The notes under the pieces: model-generated | Database searches by the model: none | What the model was told of the DNA's origin: nothing | What the model saw: only the letters and a program-made list of their open reading frames with translations | Source: Planctomycetaceae bacterium | GTDB lineage: Bacteria; Planctomycetota; Planctomycetia; Planctomycetales; Planctomycetaceae | Length of the DNA stretch: 61,057 nt | NCBI GenBank assembly: GCA_020426505.1 | Contig: JAGQPX010000085.1 | Coordinates: forward strand, 1-61,057 | Direction: 5' to 3' | Program-made: the position numbers and the translations under genes | In this document: piece after piece, positions 9,058 through 20,612 of the stretch | Layout of the letters: the number at the start of each line of letters is the position of its first letter | Position numbering within the stretch: position 1 is the stretch's first letter

Positions 9058-10470
9058 ATGGAACGTGAGCACGAAGTCATCACACAGATCAGTCAACAAC
9101 TGGTCTCCCAAATTGGCGAACGACGACATGCAAACTGGTTTCATAACAAAACACGAATGGAGGTCCTGGGTGACGAGGTGATCGTCTTCGCAGGCAGTCC
9201 GTACTTGCAGAACTGGTTACAACGCCAGTTCGGCGACGCCGTTCGAAAAGTCGCATGCGACATCCTTGGACCAGGAATCCGCGCTCGCTTCGAGGTTGAT
9301 GCGAAACTTTCCGTCTCTCCCGGAGACGCGACAGTTGGTGCCGACTCCAAAGCGGCTGGACAATCCAGACAAACCGAGAAAAGAGAGACGGATTCAGCGC
9401 GTGACGCTGCGCCACGGAGGGCCGCGTCGCGCCGTCGTTTCGCTGGGCTGTCCGACTTCGTGTCCAGCGAGGCGAACCAACTCGCCCTCACCGCTGCTCG
9501 TCAAGTCGCCGACGCTCCCGGTGGCGCGTTAAACCCACTCTGCCTCTATGGAGGCGTCGGTTGCGGCAAGACGCATCTGCTGGAAGGCATCTACCGGCGC
9601 ATTCGACGTGAATATCCGGCACTACAGGTCCTGTATCTGACAGCAGAGAACTTTGCCAATTACTACACACAGGCGCTGCGCGACCGTAATCTCCCCAGTT
9701 TTCATCAGAAGTTTCGCACCGTCGATGTGCTGCTTGTCGACGATGTCGACTTCTTGCACGGCAAACGTGGGATCGAGGAGGAGTTTCTCCACACGTTGAA
9801 GACACTGGAGTCGGACGGGCGGCAGATCGTGATGACGGCCGACCGACATCCGCGTCTGTTCACCAAGCTCAGCGACGAGTTGATCACCCGCATGCTCTGT
9901 GGCATGGCTTGTCGACTCGAGTCGCCCGACCTGCAGACCCGACAGCTGATCGTGAGGCAACTCGTCCAGAAGCAACCCTTCCCCGTCGCGGACGAAGCAC
10001 TCGACTTCGTGGCCCGGCGGTTCACCAACAATGTGCGGGAACTCGAAGGGGCCATCAATTGCCTGCAAACGTATCAAGGCATGATTAAGACGCGCGTCTC
10101 GCTGCGAGCAGCACGTGAGATTCTGGCACGACTCGAACGTGACTGTATCCGCATCGTTCGTCTGGCCGACATCGAACAGGCGGTCTGCCGGATGTTCCAG
10201 GTGACCGCAGACGAGTTGAAGTCGTCCAAACGCTCACGCACGGTCAGCCAGCCTCGCATGTTGGCCATGTATCTCTCGCGACGTCTGACCGCCTGTGCCT
10301 ACAGCGAGATCGGACAGTTCTACGGCAACCGGAATCACAGCACCGTCATGGCAGCCGAACGAAAAGTGCAACGACTGATCGACGAGAACGGCGAAATCCG
10401 CGTTTGTGCCGAAGCATGGCCCCTCAAGGAACTTGCCGACTCGCTCGAATCGCAACTCAAAATGGGTTGA
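9058..10470 (+). CDS. dnaA: Chromosomal replication initiator DnaA
   Basis: A 470-residue DnaA with all four domains. Domain I is residues 1-70. A variable charged linker follows. The AAA+ core has Walker A GGVGCGKT (165-172), Walker B LLVDDVDF (about 225-232) and the box VII Arg in ITRMLCG. The C-terminal helix-turn-helix DNA-binding domain ends in GNRNHSTV (423-430). It binds DnaA boxes and opens the origin. The ATG at 9058 has GAGGTG nine bases upstream; an in-frame GTG at 9013 would add 15 residues. dnaN, recF and gyrB are not adjacent. The usual Asp of the GGRDHTTV signature is Asn here. Confidence 0.97.
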   Translation: MEREHEVITQISQQLVSQIGERRHANWFHNKTRMEVLGDEVIVFAGSPYLQNWLQRQFGDAVRKVACDILGPGIRARFEVDAKLSVSPGDATVGADSKAAGQSRQTEKRETDSARDAAPRRAASRRRFAGLSDFVSSEANQLALTAARQVADAPGGALNPLCLYGGVGCGKTHLLEGIYRRIRREYPALQVLYLTAENFANYYTQALRDRNLPSFHQKFRTVDVLLVDDVDFLHGKRGIEEEFLHTLKTLESDGRQIVMTADRHPRLFTKLSDELITRMLCGMACRLESPDLQTRQLIVRQLVQKQPFPVADEALDFVARRFTNNVRELEGAINCLQTYQGMIKTRVSLRAAREILARLERDCIRIVRLADIEQAVCRMFQVTADELKSSKRSRTVSQPRMLAMYLSRRLTACAYSEIGQFYGNRNHSTVMAAERKVQRLIDENGEIRVCAEAWPLKELADSLESQLKMG

Positions 10471-10521
10471 ACGGTGAGCCCAATGACGGTGTGAGTGCGA
10501 TGAAAGTATGAGCGTAACGGC

Positions 10522-11415
10522 TTAGTCACGGCTGTGATCGCGTGGAGCTAGTCGCTTCGTGTTTCGCTCAAGAGCCAGCACAATGGTCTGCTCGCGTCGG
10601 CCATCCGCGGACACACTCAATGCGGGAAGCACGTGTCGACCGTCGACCAGTGAAAAACTTCTTTCGAACGTGCCATTCGGCTTGAGTGTCTGATGTTCGT
10701 TGTCGATGGTGACGATCGCACTGGGATGGGACCGCCCACGAATGGTCACGTCCACTTCGATCTCCAGTTGCACGTCGGACTCTGCATCGTCAACTGCACA
10801 CCGCGACGGCACGTGAATCCCATCTCGCCTGGATGTTGAGTTGCTCAATCCGTTCACAGGCTCACTTGCCGGCATTTCGACCGGATTTGAGCAGCAGATC
10901 CCGTAAAACTCTCCATCATGCGCTCGCATTCCCAGTTGGAGGCGATACATCCGTCCCGGCTCATCGACGCGCACGAACCACTCGTCCGTTTCAAGCGAAA
11001 TCTCGGTGTCGCACACAAAAGTGCGCCCATGAGTCTGACATTCGTCGTCCGTGATCTCGAACAGTCGTAGCACGGGGGTCGCCGCACGACGATGCTGTCC
11101 CAGAGCTGATTCAACACGACGAACGGACGATTCAGCGATCATCCATTCAGCACGCATCCATTCGGGGCTCACCGCCACGATCCGCAAGTGATCGTCGCGA
11201 GTGGCTGATTTCGTTGGCCGTATGGCCTCTTTTTTGGTGCGAGGCGCTGCGATCCCGTTCTGCGTCGAATCTGACTCCCCCAGAGTTCCGTCGTCTGCGA
11301 GCAATGCAGCGATCAGTTCATCCTTTCGCATCCCACGCCAGCCGGTCAGTTGCCGTTGTCGCGCCATGTCAGCAAGACGTTGACGCGTGAAAGTTTTCAG
11401 ATTCTCTCCACTCAT
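10522..11415 (-). CDS. DUF4912 protein with N-terminal SAP/Rho-N-like domain
   Basis: A 297-residue cytoplasmic protein. Residues 5-45 (TFTRQRLADMARQRQLTG, then MRKDELIAAL) are a SAP or Rho-N-type helix-extension-helix, often nucleic-acid binding. The central part, with phrases such as ATPVLRLFEITD and DEWFVRVDEPGRMYRLQLG, matches DUF4912. The C-terminus is beta-rich and unassigned. The ATG at 11415 was chosen because the Rho-N-like helix begins just after it; the frame opens further upstream at 11487. Function is unknown. It converges on dnaA. Confidence 0.8.
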   Translation of the reverse strand: MSGENLKTFTRQRLADMARQRQLTGWRGMRKDELIAALLADDGTLGESDSTQNGIAAPRTKKEAIRPTKSATRDDHLRIVAVSPEWMRAEWMIAESSVRRVESALGQHRRAATPVLRLFEITDDECQTHGRTFVCDTEISLETDEWFVRVDEPGRMYRLQLGMRAHDGEFYGICCSNPVEMPASEPVNGLSNSTSRRDGIHVPSRCAVDDAESDVQLEIEVDVTIRGRSHPSAIVTIDNEHQTLKPNGTFERSFSLVDGRHVLPALSVSADGRREQTIVLALERNTKRLAPRDHSRD

Positions 11416-11712
11416 CACATCCTCCGATCCCAACAAGACGTCCCTGCCTCCGACGCGTATCGAACGATGATCGAGACTCCCGATCACCTTTCGACGTTCA
11501 ATTGTGCGTACTGTTCCGCGGTGCTGCCGAGCAAGAACAGGATGGAGTGACCCGCGAAGAGAAACGCACAGAACGTGACGTCCGCTTCACCAATTGTTCT
11601 ACCACACGCCGATCCGAGTCCGCAATGTCGAGTGAGTTGCCGGGCGTCGAGCAAACGACCAAACTGGCATGCGTCCAAACTCTCACGTGTCATTTCCCGA
11701 GAGCAACGTCGC

Positions 11713-13371
11713 ATGATCTCACCCCTTCGATCTCCTTTTCGTGACGGGCCTCTGGTCATCGTTTTCACATGGACGCTTTTGATGTTTGTCTCTGCAACAA
11801 CTCATGCAGATGACAATGCGGCACGCCCCAACATCCTGTTCGCCTTTGCGGATGACTGGGGACGCTATGCAAGCGCCTACGCGAAGCTCGAACCGGGCGG
11901 ACCTTCCGATCTCGTTGAGACACCGAACTTCGACCGCATCGCGAGAGAAGGCGTGCTGTTTCGTAACGCGTTCGTGAACGCCCCTTCCTGCACACCGTGC
12001 CGCAGTTCGCTGTTGTCTGGTCAGCACTTCTGGAGAACGGGACTCGGAGCCATTCTCCTGGGTGCAGAATGGGACCTCTCGATCCCTTCGTACCCGCTGC
12101 TCCTGCGGGACGTCGGCTATCACATCGGCCATACCTACAAGGTCTGGAGTCCGGGCACTCCTTCCGACGCACCGCATGGCGGCAAATCAACCGGATACAA
12201 CAAGCATGGCCGCAAGTTCAATCAATTCTCCCAATTCGTCAGTGAGTCGGACGACGTCCCCGCCGCCAAGCAGGAGCTACTGGACGAAGTCCGCGGTAAC
12301 TTCGACGACTTCCTGTCCGATCGAAAGTCAGATCAACCGTTCTGTTACTTTTTCGGCCCCACAAACACGCATCGCAAGTGGACACCCGGATCCGGCAACC
12401 GGCTCTGGGGACTCAATCCTGATGAGTTGCAAGGCAAACTCCCCGCCTTCCTGCCCGACGTCCCACTTGTTCGGGAAGACTTTGCAGACTATCTCGGCGA
12501 GGTCCTCGCATTCGATGCAGCACTCGGTTTCCTCCTCGAACGGCTCGAACAACTGGGCGAACTCGACAACACTGTGATCGTCGTTTCTGGCGATCACGGT
12601 GCTCCGGGCTTCCCGCGCGGCAAGTGCAATCTCTACGACTTCGGCGTCGCGGTGCCGCTGGCCGTGCGATGGGGGGCGAAGGTGCCCGGCGGTCGAGTTG
12701 TCGATGACTTCGTTTCGCTGCCCGATCTTGCCCCGACGTTCCTCGAAGCCGCAGGCGAATCGCCCCCCGAGGTCATGACGGGCCGCAGCCTCATGAGCGT
12801 GTTGACATCAACGGCGCCCGGACAAGTCGACCCATTGCGGGATCATGTGGTCACCGGCCGCGAGCGACACGTCGCCTTCGCGCGAGATGGGTATCTGCCC
12901 TACCCTCAGCGCGCTCTGCGAACGAAAGACTTTCTCTACGTCCGCAATTTCAAGCCCGAACGCTGGCCGATGGGCACCGGTCCGGGCTACGGCGAACCAG
13001 ACGGTCCAATGCCACGATACGAGCAACTCGAACATGACACGTTCGCCGCCTTTGCCGACTTCGACGCGAGCCCGACCAAGGCGTACGTCCTGACACATCA
13101 TACTGAAGAAAACATGCAACCCTTTGTGCAGTACGCGGTGGGACGGTTGCCGGGCGAAGAGTTGTACGACCTGAGTTCCGACCCGGACTGTCTAACCAAT
13201 CTGGCCGACGAGGCGTCGCACGCCGAAACACGCAAGGAAATGTCGAATCGGCTGATGACCATTCTCCGTGACACGAATGATCCGCGAGTCACGGGCGACG
13301 GCGAAACCTTCGATCAGCCCCCCTTCGCAGACCCAGTCGGCAAACGAAAACGAAAATCAACTCGTGAATGA
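11713..13371 (+). CDS. Sulfatase, type I (S1 family), exported
   Basis: A 552-residue formylglycine-dependent sulfatase. A signal peptide comes first ([19 protein letters not shown]), then the metal-binding [12 protein letters not shown] (Asp47/48). The formylglycine motif CTPCR is at residues 93-97, where Cys93 would be oxidised by a separate formylglycine-generating enzyme. [12 protein letters not shown] and a C-terminal DPDCLTNLA stretch are also typical. It removes sulfate from carbohydrates in the periplasm or outside; the substrate is unknown. The ATG at 11713 is preferred over 11575 because it leads straight into the signal peptide. Confidence 0.95.
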   Translation: MISPLRSPFRDGPLVIVFTWTLLMFVSATTHADDNAARPNILFAFADDWGRYASAYAKLEPGGPSDLVETPNFDRIAREGVLFRNAFVNAPSCTPCRSSLLSGQHFWRTGLGAILLGAEWDLSIPSYPLLLRDVGYHIGHTYKVWSPGTPSDAPHGGKSTGYNKHGRKFNQFSQFVSESDDVPAAKQELLDEVRGNFDDFLSDRKSDQPFCYFFGPTNTHRKWTPGSGNRLWGLNPDELQGKLPAFLPDVPLVREDFADYLGEVLAFDAALGFLLERLEQLGELDNTVIVVSGDHGAPGFPRGKCNLYDFGVAVPLAVRWGAKVPGGRVVDDFVSLPDLAPTFLEAAGESPPEVMTGRSLMSVLTSTAPGQVDPLRDHVVTGRERHVAFARDGYLPYPQRALRTKDFLYVRNFKPERWPMGTGPGYGEPDGPMPRYEQLEHDTFAAFADFDASPTKAYVLTHHTEENMQPFVQYAVGRLPGEELYDLSSDPDCLTNLADEASHAETRKEMSNRLMTILRDTNDPRVTGDGETFDQPPFADPVGKRKRKSTRE

Positions 13372-13452
13372 CGACCGTCAGAGGAACCATCCGCTCACCG
13401 CTTGCGGCTTAGCGCGATCAGAACGTGTTACCCCTCCGCGCAAACCGACCCT

Positions 13453-14976
13453 TTACCAACAGAACCCACCATCAATTCCCGGCAGTGTCACCGAGAAATG
13501 ATCCGGTTCGGTTGAATGCTCACTCAACTCCAGACACGCCGCCCCGAGCGTGAACGCCCGGTCGTCGTGATGGACCCCGTCGCGATGATGATCGATCCGC
13601 AGTCGGCCTGTCTCCGACTGTTTGAGCAGCAGGCTTGCCAACTCCGTCTCCAGGTCATCCCGTTGCGGATTCCCTGCATCCGACACGTCGCCACACCCGG
13701 CATACCATGCGACTTGCTGATGCACGATCAGTTGCCGCAACCGCATCGCGAGCCGATGGTTCCCCTTACCCGCTGCGAAATCGAATCGCCTGACATTGAA
13801 ACATCGCTCAAGGTTCTGGATCGTGCCGACAAGTTGATGCTCATCGATCACGAACTCCACATCGGGAAACGACGCGGCGACGTCTTCGATCCAGGCTTCG
13901 ACCCAACGGACCGATGTCGGATGCGTGGGGGACGGCTTCACGACATCCATGCGATCCACAACGATGCGTGAGCCGTCGTAGTGGCAGACACAACCGACTG
14001 TGAAGTCCCGTTTCTCGGCGTAGTCGATGGCGGCGACATACCGAATACCCCGGGTCCCACATTCCTGCCGTTTGAGTTGCTGGTCGCGACATGCCTCCGC
14101 CTCGGCGAGTGAGACAAATTCGCCGTCGGAGTGCTGCCACTCGTTGAGCCACAGCCGCTCGAACACCGGAGCTGGCAGTAAAGCCCGCTGTTCGGTCAAC
14201 CACTCGTCGGTGATCCACGGAGCGTGTGGTCCATCAAGAGAAGAGAAATACCATGCGTCGTTCTCCTTCGCATGTTCCCGGACGTCCCACTGCCAACCGC
14301 GACCAACGCCGGCATTCGTCAGCACACTGAGCACGCACGTCGGCTTCTTCGCCGCAGAAGAGAGAAGCGAGTACCACAGGTCGGGCCGTTCCCAGTGACA
14401 CAACTCGTCGCAGACCACAAAGTCTGGCAATGCCCCCCACGAACTGCGGACGTCCGACGAGATCACCTCCAATTGTGAGCCGGTCAACGAGTTCCGCACG
14501 AGGTGTTGCACGAACACCAGTTGATCGCATTGGTCAGGATTGAGCTCAGCAAGTCGACGGATGGCCCGATAGATGAGGTTCGCCTGATCGCGATCAGCGG
14601 CTGCGGCCAATCCGGTGACCGGTTCCTTCGCTGCAAGCAGAATCCACGCGATCTGCATTGCCATGTCGGACGTCTTCGAGTGCCCACGTGGCCGTTCGAT
14701 GTAGGACCGCCGATACGGCACCCGTGAAGGAGAATCACCTGACCCTGCCGATGACCGCTTGGCCAACGAGCACCATGCAAGGTCGAGAGCGGCGAAGTCA
14801 CGCTCCTGCCACGGCTGCATGAACTTCTGGAACGAGCGTCCCTTGTCGGCGTGAAGGATCATCCAGCGGCGAAACGCAGCCGGATCATTCCTCGACAGCC
14901 TGCGAATCTGCTCCCGGCGCAGCATCAACCGGCGGCTCAAGTCCTGACGCGCGGCAGAGGTCAACAAACTCTTCAT
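13453..14976 (-). CDS. Phage-type terminase large subunit (TerL)
   Basis: A 507-residue packaging-motor ATPase/nuclease. The ATPase half has a variant Walker A RPRGHSKT (about 95-102) and Walker B FVVCDE (Asp190, Glu191), after the adenine-binding region. The C-terminal RNase H-like nuclease shows three spaced acidic sites: AAIDYAEKRD (Asp318), EFVIDEH (Asp378) and HHDDRAF (about Asp472). Both enzymatic halves look intact. TerL normally pumps DNA into a capsid, but no portal or capsid gene is present here. The start is ATG at 14976, directly after a possible GTG. It is last in a minus-strand block and overlaps the upstream gene by 92 bases. Confidence 0.9.
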   Translation of the reverse strand: MKSLLTSAARQDLSRRLMLRREQIRRLSRNDPAAFRRWMILHADKGRSFQKFMQPWQERDFAALDLAWCSLAKRSSAGSGDSPSRVPYRRSYIERPRGHSKTSDMAMQIAWILLAAKEPVTGLAAAADRDQANLIYRAIRRLAELNPDQCDQLVFVQHLVRNSLTGSQLEVISSDVRSSWGALPDFVVCDELCHWERPDLWYSLLSSAAKKPTCVLSVLTNAGVGRGWQWDVREHAKENDAWYFSSLDGPHAPWITDEWLTEQRALLPAPVFERLWLNEWQHSDGEFVSLAEAEACRDQQLKRQECGTRGIRYVAAIDYAEKRDFTVGCVCHYDGSRIVVDRMDVVKPSPTHPTSVRWVEAWIEDVAASFPDVEFVIDEHQLVGTIQNLERCFNVRRFDFAAGKGNHRLAMRLRQLIVHQQVAWYAGCGDVSDAGNPQRDDLETELASLLLKQSETGRLRIDHHRDGVHHDDRAFTLGAACLELSEHSTEPDHFSVTLPGIDGGFCW

Positions 14977-15380
14977 CACTCAACTCTTCAAGGTATTCTC
15001 TGGTCAATTCCGCTTCGTCCTCGGCCTGCCAGCACGGCGGCGGTTTATTTTTGAGGAAAAACGTCTGAGCGGACACACTTCCCTCCATCGCGGATCGGTA
15101 GAGTGCTGCGGCGACGTTCTGACTCAACATGACGTTGGCTCGATCAACCTGCTCACGAAACTGCTCATCATGCTCAATCGTTCTGAGCACATCGACAGCC
15201 GCGATGCCCACCTTTCCACACGCTCCGGTCGGTGAGGCCCCCAAAGTGAGTGCGTGAAGGTACAGTTCCTTTTGAGCAGCTGTGAGCAGCGTAGGACCAT
15301 CGGATGTCGTCATCGGTGGCGAATTCCGCGCCTCACCAACATCGGGATCGAGTTGTTCAGCAACCGATGGGGGCAGTTCA

Positions 15381-16717
<1,337 letters not shown>

Positions 16718-16723
16718 GTTTGA

Positions 16724-16751
16724 GTTGATCTGTTGATTAGATGATTTGATG
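16724..16751. repeat. 28-base heptamer element near the ABC start
   Basis: Units GTTGATC, TGTTGAT, TAGATGA and TTTGATG. It matches, with four mismatches and in inverted orientation, the element at 33189-33216. It lies between the ParB stop and the likely ABC start; if the TTG start at 16798 is used, it encodes an Asn/Gln-rich stretch. Confidence 0.65.
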
Positions 16752-16798
16752 AATAGCTCAACAGCGACCGACACTCGCTGGGGAAGTCGCACGTCCAA

Positions 16799-17389
16799 CT
16801 ACATGTTCTGTGGGAGTCGGACGTGGAGAGTGACGGTCGGCTCGTCCGCGAGGAGGTGGTCGAGAGTTTCCCTCACGTTGTCCCAGCGATCAGGGGGGAC
16901 TTCGAGTGTTGCTCGGACGGAACCGCACGCGGACTCGTCATCGTCCGACGGAAGCCAACCGTCGGCGCCTTCCGGATTCGGTGCGAGGAGCAAGTCTTGA
17001 AGCTCTTGTTCGTCGAAGCCGGTTAGCGTGGCGTCGAAGTCCGGGAGGTCTTGCAGGTCGTCGAGCAGATCAAGCAGTTTGTCCGGGTCCCAGTCGCTGC
17101 CGACGGATGAATTGTTGAGGGTGATGTTGAGGGCCTGCTCACGTTCCAGGGGCAGGTCGACGACGACGCAGTCGACCTCCGTCTGCCCCTGATGCTTGAG
17201 AACTTCCAGTCGCTGATGTCCGCCGACGACGTGCCCTGTGCGACGATTCCAGACGATCGGCTGTACCAGATCAAATTCATCAAGCGACCGTTTGAGCTTC
17301 TCAAAGGCCTGATCCCCCGGTTGCAGTGCGACACGCGGGTTGTAGGGAGCCGGACGCAAATCTATGACAGAAAGACGCTGAAGTTGCAT
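16799..17389 (-). CDS. ParB N-terminal (nuclease-like) domain protein
   Basis: A 196-residue protein of the phage-type ParB/Srx family. The N-terminal half has LRPAPYNPR (residues about 12-20), then IVWNRRTGHVVGGHQRLEVL, whose GGHxR box is the CTP/phosphate-binding signature. The partition-ParB DNA-binding domain is absent. The C-terminal half is acidic and helical (DKLLDLLDDLQDLPDF, LQDLLLAP). Phage genomes often encode such proteins beside small terminases. The ATG at 17389 is preferred over a TTG at 17404. The stop is one base before the open ABC frame. Confidence 0.87.
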   Translation of the reverse strand: MQLQRLSVIDLRPAPYNPRVALQPGDQAFEKLKRSLDEFDLVQPIVWNRRTGHVVGGHQRLEVLKHQGQTEVDCVVVDLPLEREQALNITLNNSSVGSDWDPDKLLDLLDDLQDLPDFDATLTGFDEQELQDLLLAPNPEGADGWLPSDDDESACGSVRATLEVPPDRWDNVRETLDHLLADEPTVTLHVRLPQNM

Positions 17390-17427
17390 GGGAAGTGACT
17401 GCAAGAAGAGAGACTCAAGACAGTTGT

Positions 17428-17736
17428 CTACCGGTCAAGTTCGTCATCCGTCAGGTCGAGAAACTCGGGCGACTGGCGAAACTGGCCTCGGAGGTCGTCC
17501 TTGATTCGACGTAGACAACGGGTGACATGCCCTTTGGGATGACCGAACACGTTGCCGATGCGGTCGAGGGGCCAACCGGCGTTCTCGCGGAGGGCCAGCA
17601 TGGCGAGGTACTTCCACTTGCGAGGCTCCTCGCCGGCGTAGTGATCGTGAATGGTTTGCCAGAACTCGTCGGCTCCGGTGCGGGGAAGGACGATCTTCGT
17701 GCCGTCCGGCTTCGCAACTGACATGGGTGCATCCAT
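17428..17736 (-). CDS. Small helix-turn-helix protein
   Basis: A 102-residue basic protein. Residues about 40-85 (KYLAMLALRENAGWPLDRIGNVF, then HPKGHVTRCLRRIKDDL) read as a helix-turn-helix like sigma-70 region 4 or phage regulators. It is first in the minus-strand block, 38 bases before the ParB gene, so it may regulate the block. The start is uncertain (ATG 17736 or 17724; the frame is open to a TTG at 17766). A short inverted repeat, CGTGCC/GGCACG (17753-17775), lies just upstream and could be an operator. Confidence 0.7.
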   Translation of the reverse strand: MDAPMSVAKPDGTKIVLPRTGADEFWQTIHDHYAGEEPRKWKYLAMLALRENAGWPLDRIGNVFGHPKGHVTRCLRRIKDDLRGQFRQSPEFLDLTDDELDR

Positions 17737-17911
17737 TCGAGTCAAAGTGAATCGTGCCTCATCCAATGTGGCACGTGTTGCGCGGATGTTGACTCTAGTA
17801 TTAGATGGTCTGCAAGAGGAGTTTGCTCGTCGAGAACTGGATCGTCTCGTATGATCGGTGGCAGGCGTGTTTCCAGCCCGCTTTCCTCTTGATCGATGGT
17901 GAAAAAAGCCG

Positions 17912-19453
17912 ATGTCGACTGTCGATCAGACATCACCACATTCTGCGTTCCTTCAAACGCCGAACTCTCGGCGACGATGGTTCTTGCGATGTGCTGCGGT
18001 TGCGCTCGGGCTGTCACCGTTTGTGCTGTTTGAAGTGTTGTGCCTGGCCATGGGTTGGGGCCGACCGGATCTGTCTGTCGACCCGTTCGTGGGATTCCAC
18101 GACGTCAATCCGCTGTTCGTGTTAAACGAAGAGGGAGATCGGTATGAAGTCCCCGTTGCGAGACAGGGCTACTTCCGACCGGAGTCGTTCGCTGCCGAGA
18201 AGCCGGCTGACGAGTTCCGCATCTTTTGCCTCGGTGGTTCGACCGTGCAGGGACGTCCGTTTGCAATCGAGACGTCCTTCACCACCTGGCTGGAGATCAG
18301 TCTGAATTCCGCCGATGCGAGTCGGTCGTGGGAAGTGGTCAACTGTGGAGGCGTCTCGTATGCGACATATCGGCTGATCCCGATCCTCCGCGAGGTGTTA
18401 GACCATCAGCCGGATATGATCATTCTGTGCACGGGGCAAAATGAATTTCTGGAGGATCGCACGTTTGATCACATCAAACGTCGGCCCCCGATTGTGAAAC
18501 ACTCGCTCTCTGCGGCATCAAAGATGCGTACTTTTCATGTGCTGCGTAACGGATGGTTCAGTTTGACGAATCGGGATTCTTACGAAACTCTCGACGAGCG
18601 GCCGTTGCTCCCCACCGAAGTCACTGCTCTGCTCGATGAGCAAGGGGGGATGGAGACGTATCATCGGGATGATGTCTGGCGGGAAAGCATCATTGAGCAA
18701 TACCGCTTCAATCTCATCCGCATGGTCGAATTGTCACAAGAAGCGGGCGTGCCGATCGTGTTGATCAATCCTGTCTGCAATCTGCGGGACTGTCCGCCCT
18801 TCAAATCGGAGCATCGGAGCGAACTGACTGCTGACCAACTCCTCGATTGGGAGACACTGACAGACACAGCACGTGAGAGGCTGGCGTGTCGCGTGCCGGA
18901 GGTCGCCGAGGCGACGACGCTGTGGGAACAGGCATGTGAGCTTGACCCGCTCCACGCCGGTGAGTACTTCGAACTGGCCCGCTGTTACGACCGGGCGGGG
19001 CAGACTGAGGAGGCAAAGTCGGCCTACCTGACAGCGAAGGAACTGGACGTCTGCCCGCTGCGAATGCTGGAGCCAATGCAGGCCGCGGTCATCGAAACCG
19101 CAGACCGGATGAGTGTGCCGCTGGTCGATGCCCAAGAGTTGTTCGAGCGAGTGACACCCGATGGCATCGTCGATGGTCGCTGGCTGGTCGACCATGTGCA
19201 TCCTTCGATTCAGGGACACCAGTTGCTGGCGGATCGAGTGGCGGAGTTGCTCGTCAGGCTGGGGACGATCACACCAGGCGAGAATTGGGAGGAGGAGAGG
19301 ACTAGAGCCTATCAAACGCACACCGAGTCGTTGCCGGACTACTACTACATCAAAGGTTTGAAAAGGCTGAAAGTCGTCCAGAACTGGGCACGAGGTCGTG
19401 CGGGCGTTGATCCTGCGACTTTCAGGGGTTCGACTGATGCGAGCGACGACTGA
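17912..19453 (+). CDS. Membrane-anchored SGNH/GDSL hydrolase with TPR-like insert
   Basis: A 513-residue protein. One N-terminal membrane segment (residues about 27-48) follows a basic stretch and likely anchors an extracytoplasmic SGNH domain. Block I is FCLGGST (Ser110), the Asn block is CTGQNEF (Asn177), and the catalytic Asp-His is in VDHVHPS near residue 429. Between them, residues about 320-375 hold a TPR-like helical pair (WEQACELDPLHAGEYFELARCYDRAGQTEEAKSAY region). SGNH enzymes in this setting act on acyl groups of polysaccharides or lipids; the substrate is unknown. It is divergent from the terminase block. Confidence 0.88.
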   Translation: MSTVDQTSPHSAFLQTPNSRRRWFLRCAAVALGLSPFVLFEVLCLAMGWGRPDLSVDPFVGFHDVNPLFVLNEEGDRYEVPVARQGYFRPESFAAEKPADEFRIFCLGGSTVQGRPFAIETSFTTWLEISLNSADASRSWEVVNCGGVSYATYRLIPILREVLDHQPDMIILCTGQNEFLEDRTFDHIKRRPPIVKHSLSAASKMRTFHVLRNGWFSLTNRDSYETLDERPLLPTEVTALLDEQGGMETYHRDDVWRESIIEQYRFNLIRMVELSQEAGVPIVLINPVCNLRDCPPFKSEHRSELTADQLLDWETLTDTARERLACRVPEVAEATTLWEQACELDPLHAGEYFELARCYDRAGQTEEAKSAYLTAKELDVCPLRMLEPMQAAVIETADRMSVPLVDAQELFERVTPDGIVDGRWLVDHVHPSIQGHQLLADRVAELLVRLGTITPGENWEEERTRAYQTHTESLPDYYYIKGLKRLKVVQNWARGRAGVDPATFRGSTDASDD

Positions 19454-19563
19454 TTGGGCATGATGTGACTGATTCGCAGCCGACCCGGTAGATGCCTATG
19501 ATGGGTGTTGAAGCCTCGGACGGCGTTCGGGTGATGTAAAGAGCAAAAGCGAATCCACGCTTC

Positions 19564-20604
19564 ATGTCAGAACTCCCATCCCGCTACCGCAAACAGATTC
19601 TCTTCGACGGCATCGGCGAAGAGGGGCAGCGGTGCATTTGCACGGGACGTGCGCTCGTGGTGGGGTGCGGAGCTTTGGGTTCGGTGATCGCGGATCAACT
19701 GGTGCGGGCGGGCGTTGGGTTTGTGCGAATTGTCGATCGGGACTTTGTCGACATCACAAATCTGCAGCGGCAGGTGCTCTACGACGAGCGGGATGTTGAG
19801 TCACAGTTGCCGAAGGCAATCGCGGCAGCGAACAAGCTGCGTCACATCAACAGCACGATCACGATCGAGCCGCATGTGGCGGATGTGAATCACACGAACA
19901 TTCGTGATCTTGCTGAGGGAGTCGATGTGATCGTCGACGGCACCGACAACTTCGAGGTGCGGTTTCTGATCAACGACGTGGCACTTGAAACACGAACCCC
20001 CTGGGTCAACGGCGGCTGTGTCGGTACGCATGGGCAGGTGATGGCCATCGTCCCCGGCGTGACAGCCTGTCTGCGGTGTCTGATGGAGGACGTCCCTGAT
20101 CCGGGCACGACGGAAACATGCGACACGGCTGGCGTCATTGGCCCGGCGGTCAACATCGTTGCATCGTTGCAAGTCGTCGAATCGCTCAAGATTCTGTCGG
20201 GACAGCGAAATCTAATCGAACCCGTGCTGACGATTCTCGATGTCTGGGACGGCAGCTATCGTCGATTGAAGATGGATGGTCTGTCTGAACGGACGCAGTG
20301 CCCGGCCTGTGTCGGCGGCGAACGCCTGTGGCTCAATGGCGATCGTGGCTCGCGGACGACCATTCTCTGTGGACGCAATGCGGTACAATTTTCGCCCAGC
20401 GAACCGGGCGAATTGTCACTGCCCGATCTCGCTTCACGATTGCAGGAGAGCGGCGAAGTCACACAGAACGCATTCCTGCTTCGCTTGCGAATCGGTGAGC
20501 CGGAACGGGAGATCACCGTGTTTCGTGATGGCCGGGCGATCATCACGGGGACCGAGGACCTCGCCGAGGCACGCGGACTGTATGCCCGGTACATTGGACA
20601 CTAG
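19564..20604 (+). CDS. ThiF/MoeB/HesA-family adenylyltransferase (E1-like)
   Basis: A 346-residue E1-like enzyme. The ATP site is LVVGCGALGS (residues 31-40) with RIVDRDFVDITNLQRQ after it. The catalytic-Cys region is ETCDTAGVIGP, and two CxxC pairs (CLRC and CPAC) bind structural zinc. Family members adenylate the C-terminus of ThiS, MoaD or similar sulfur-carrier proteins. No carrier protein or thi/moa gene is adjacent, so the pathway is open. The C-terminal 90 residues look like a divergent carrier-like or rhodanese-replacing domain and are unassigned. Confidence 0.9.
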   Translation: MSELPSRYRKQILFDGIGEEGQRCICTGRALVVGCGALGSVIADQLVRAGVGFVRIVDRDFVDITNLQRQVLYDERDVESQLPKAIAAANKLRHINSTITIEPHVADVNHTNIRDLAEGVDVIVDGTDNFEVRFLINDVALETRTPWVNGGCVGTHGQVMAIVPGVTACLRCLMEDVPDPGTTETCDTAGVIGPAVNIVASLQVVESLKILSGQRNLIEPVLTILDVWDGSYRRLKMDGLSERTQCPACVGGERLWLNGDRGSRTTILCGRNAVQFSPSEPGELSLPDLASRLQESGEVTQNAFLLRLRIGEPEREITVFRDGRAIITGTEDLAEARGLYARYIGH

Positions 20605-20612
20605 CGTGTCAT

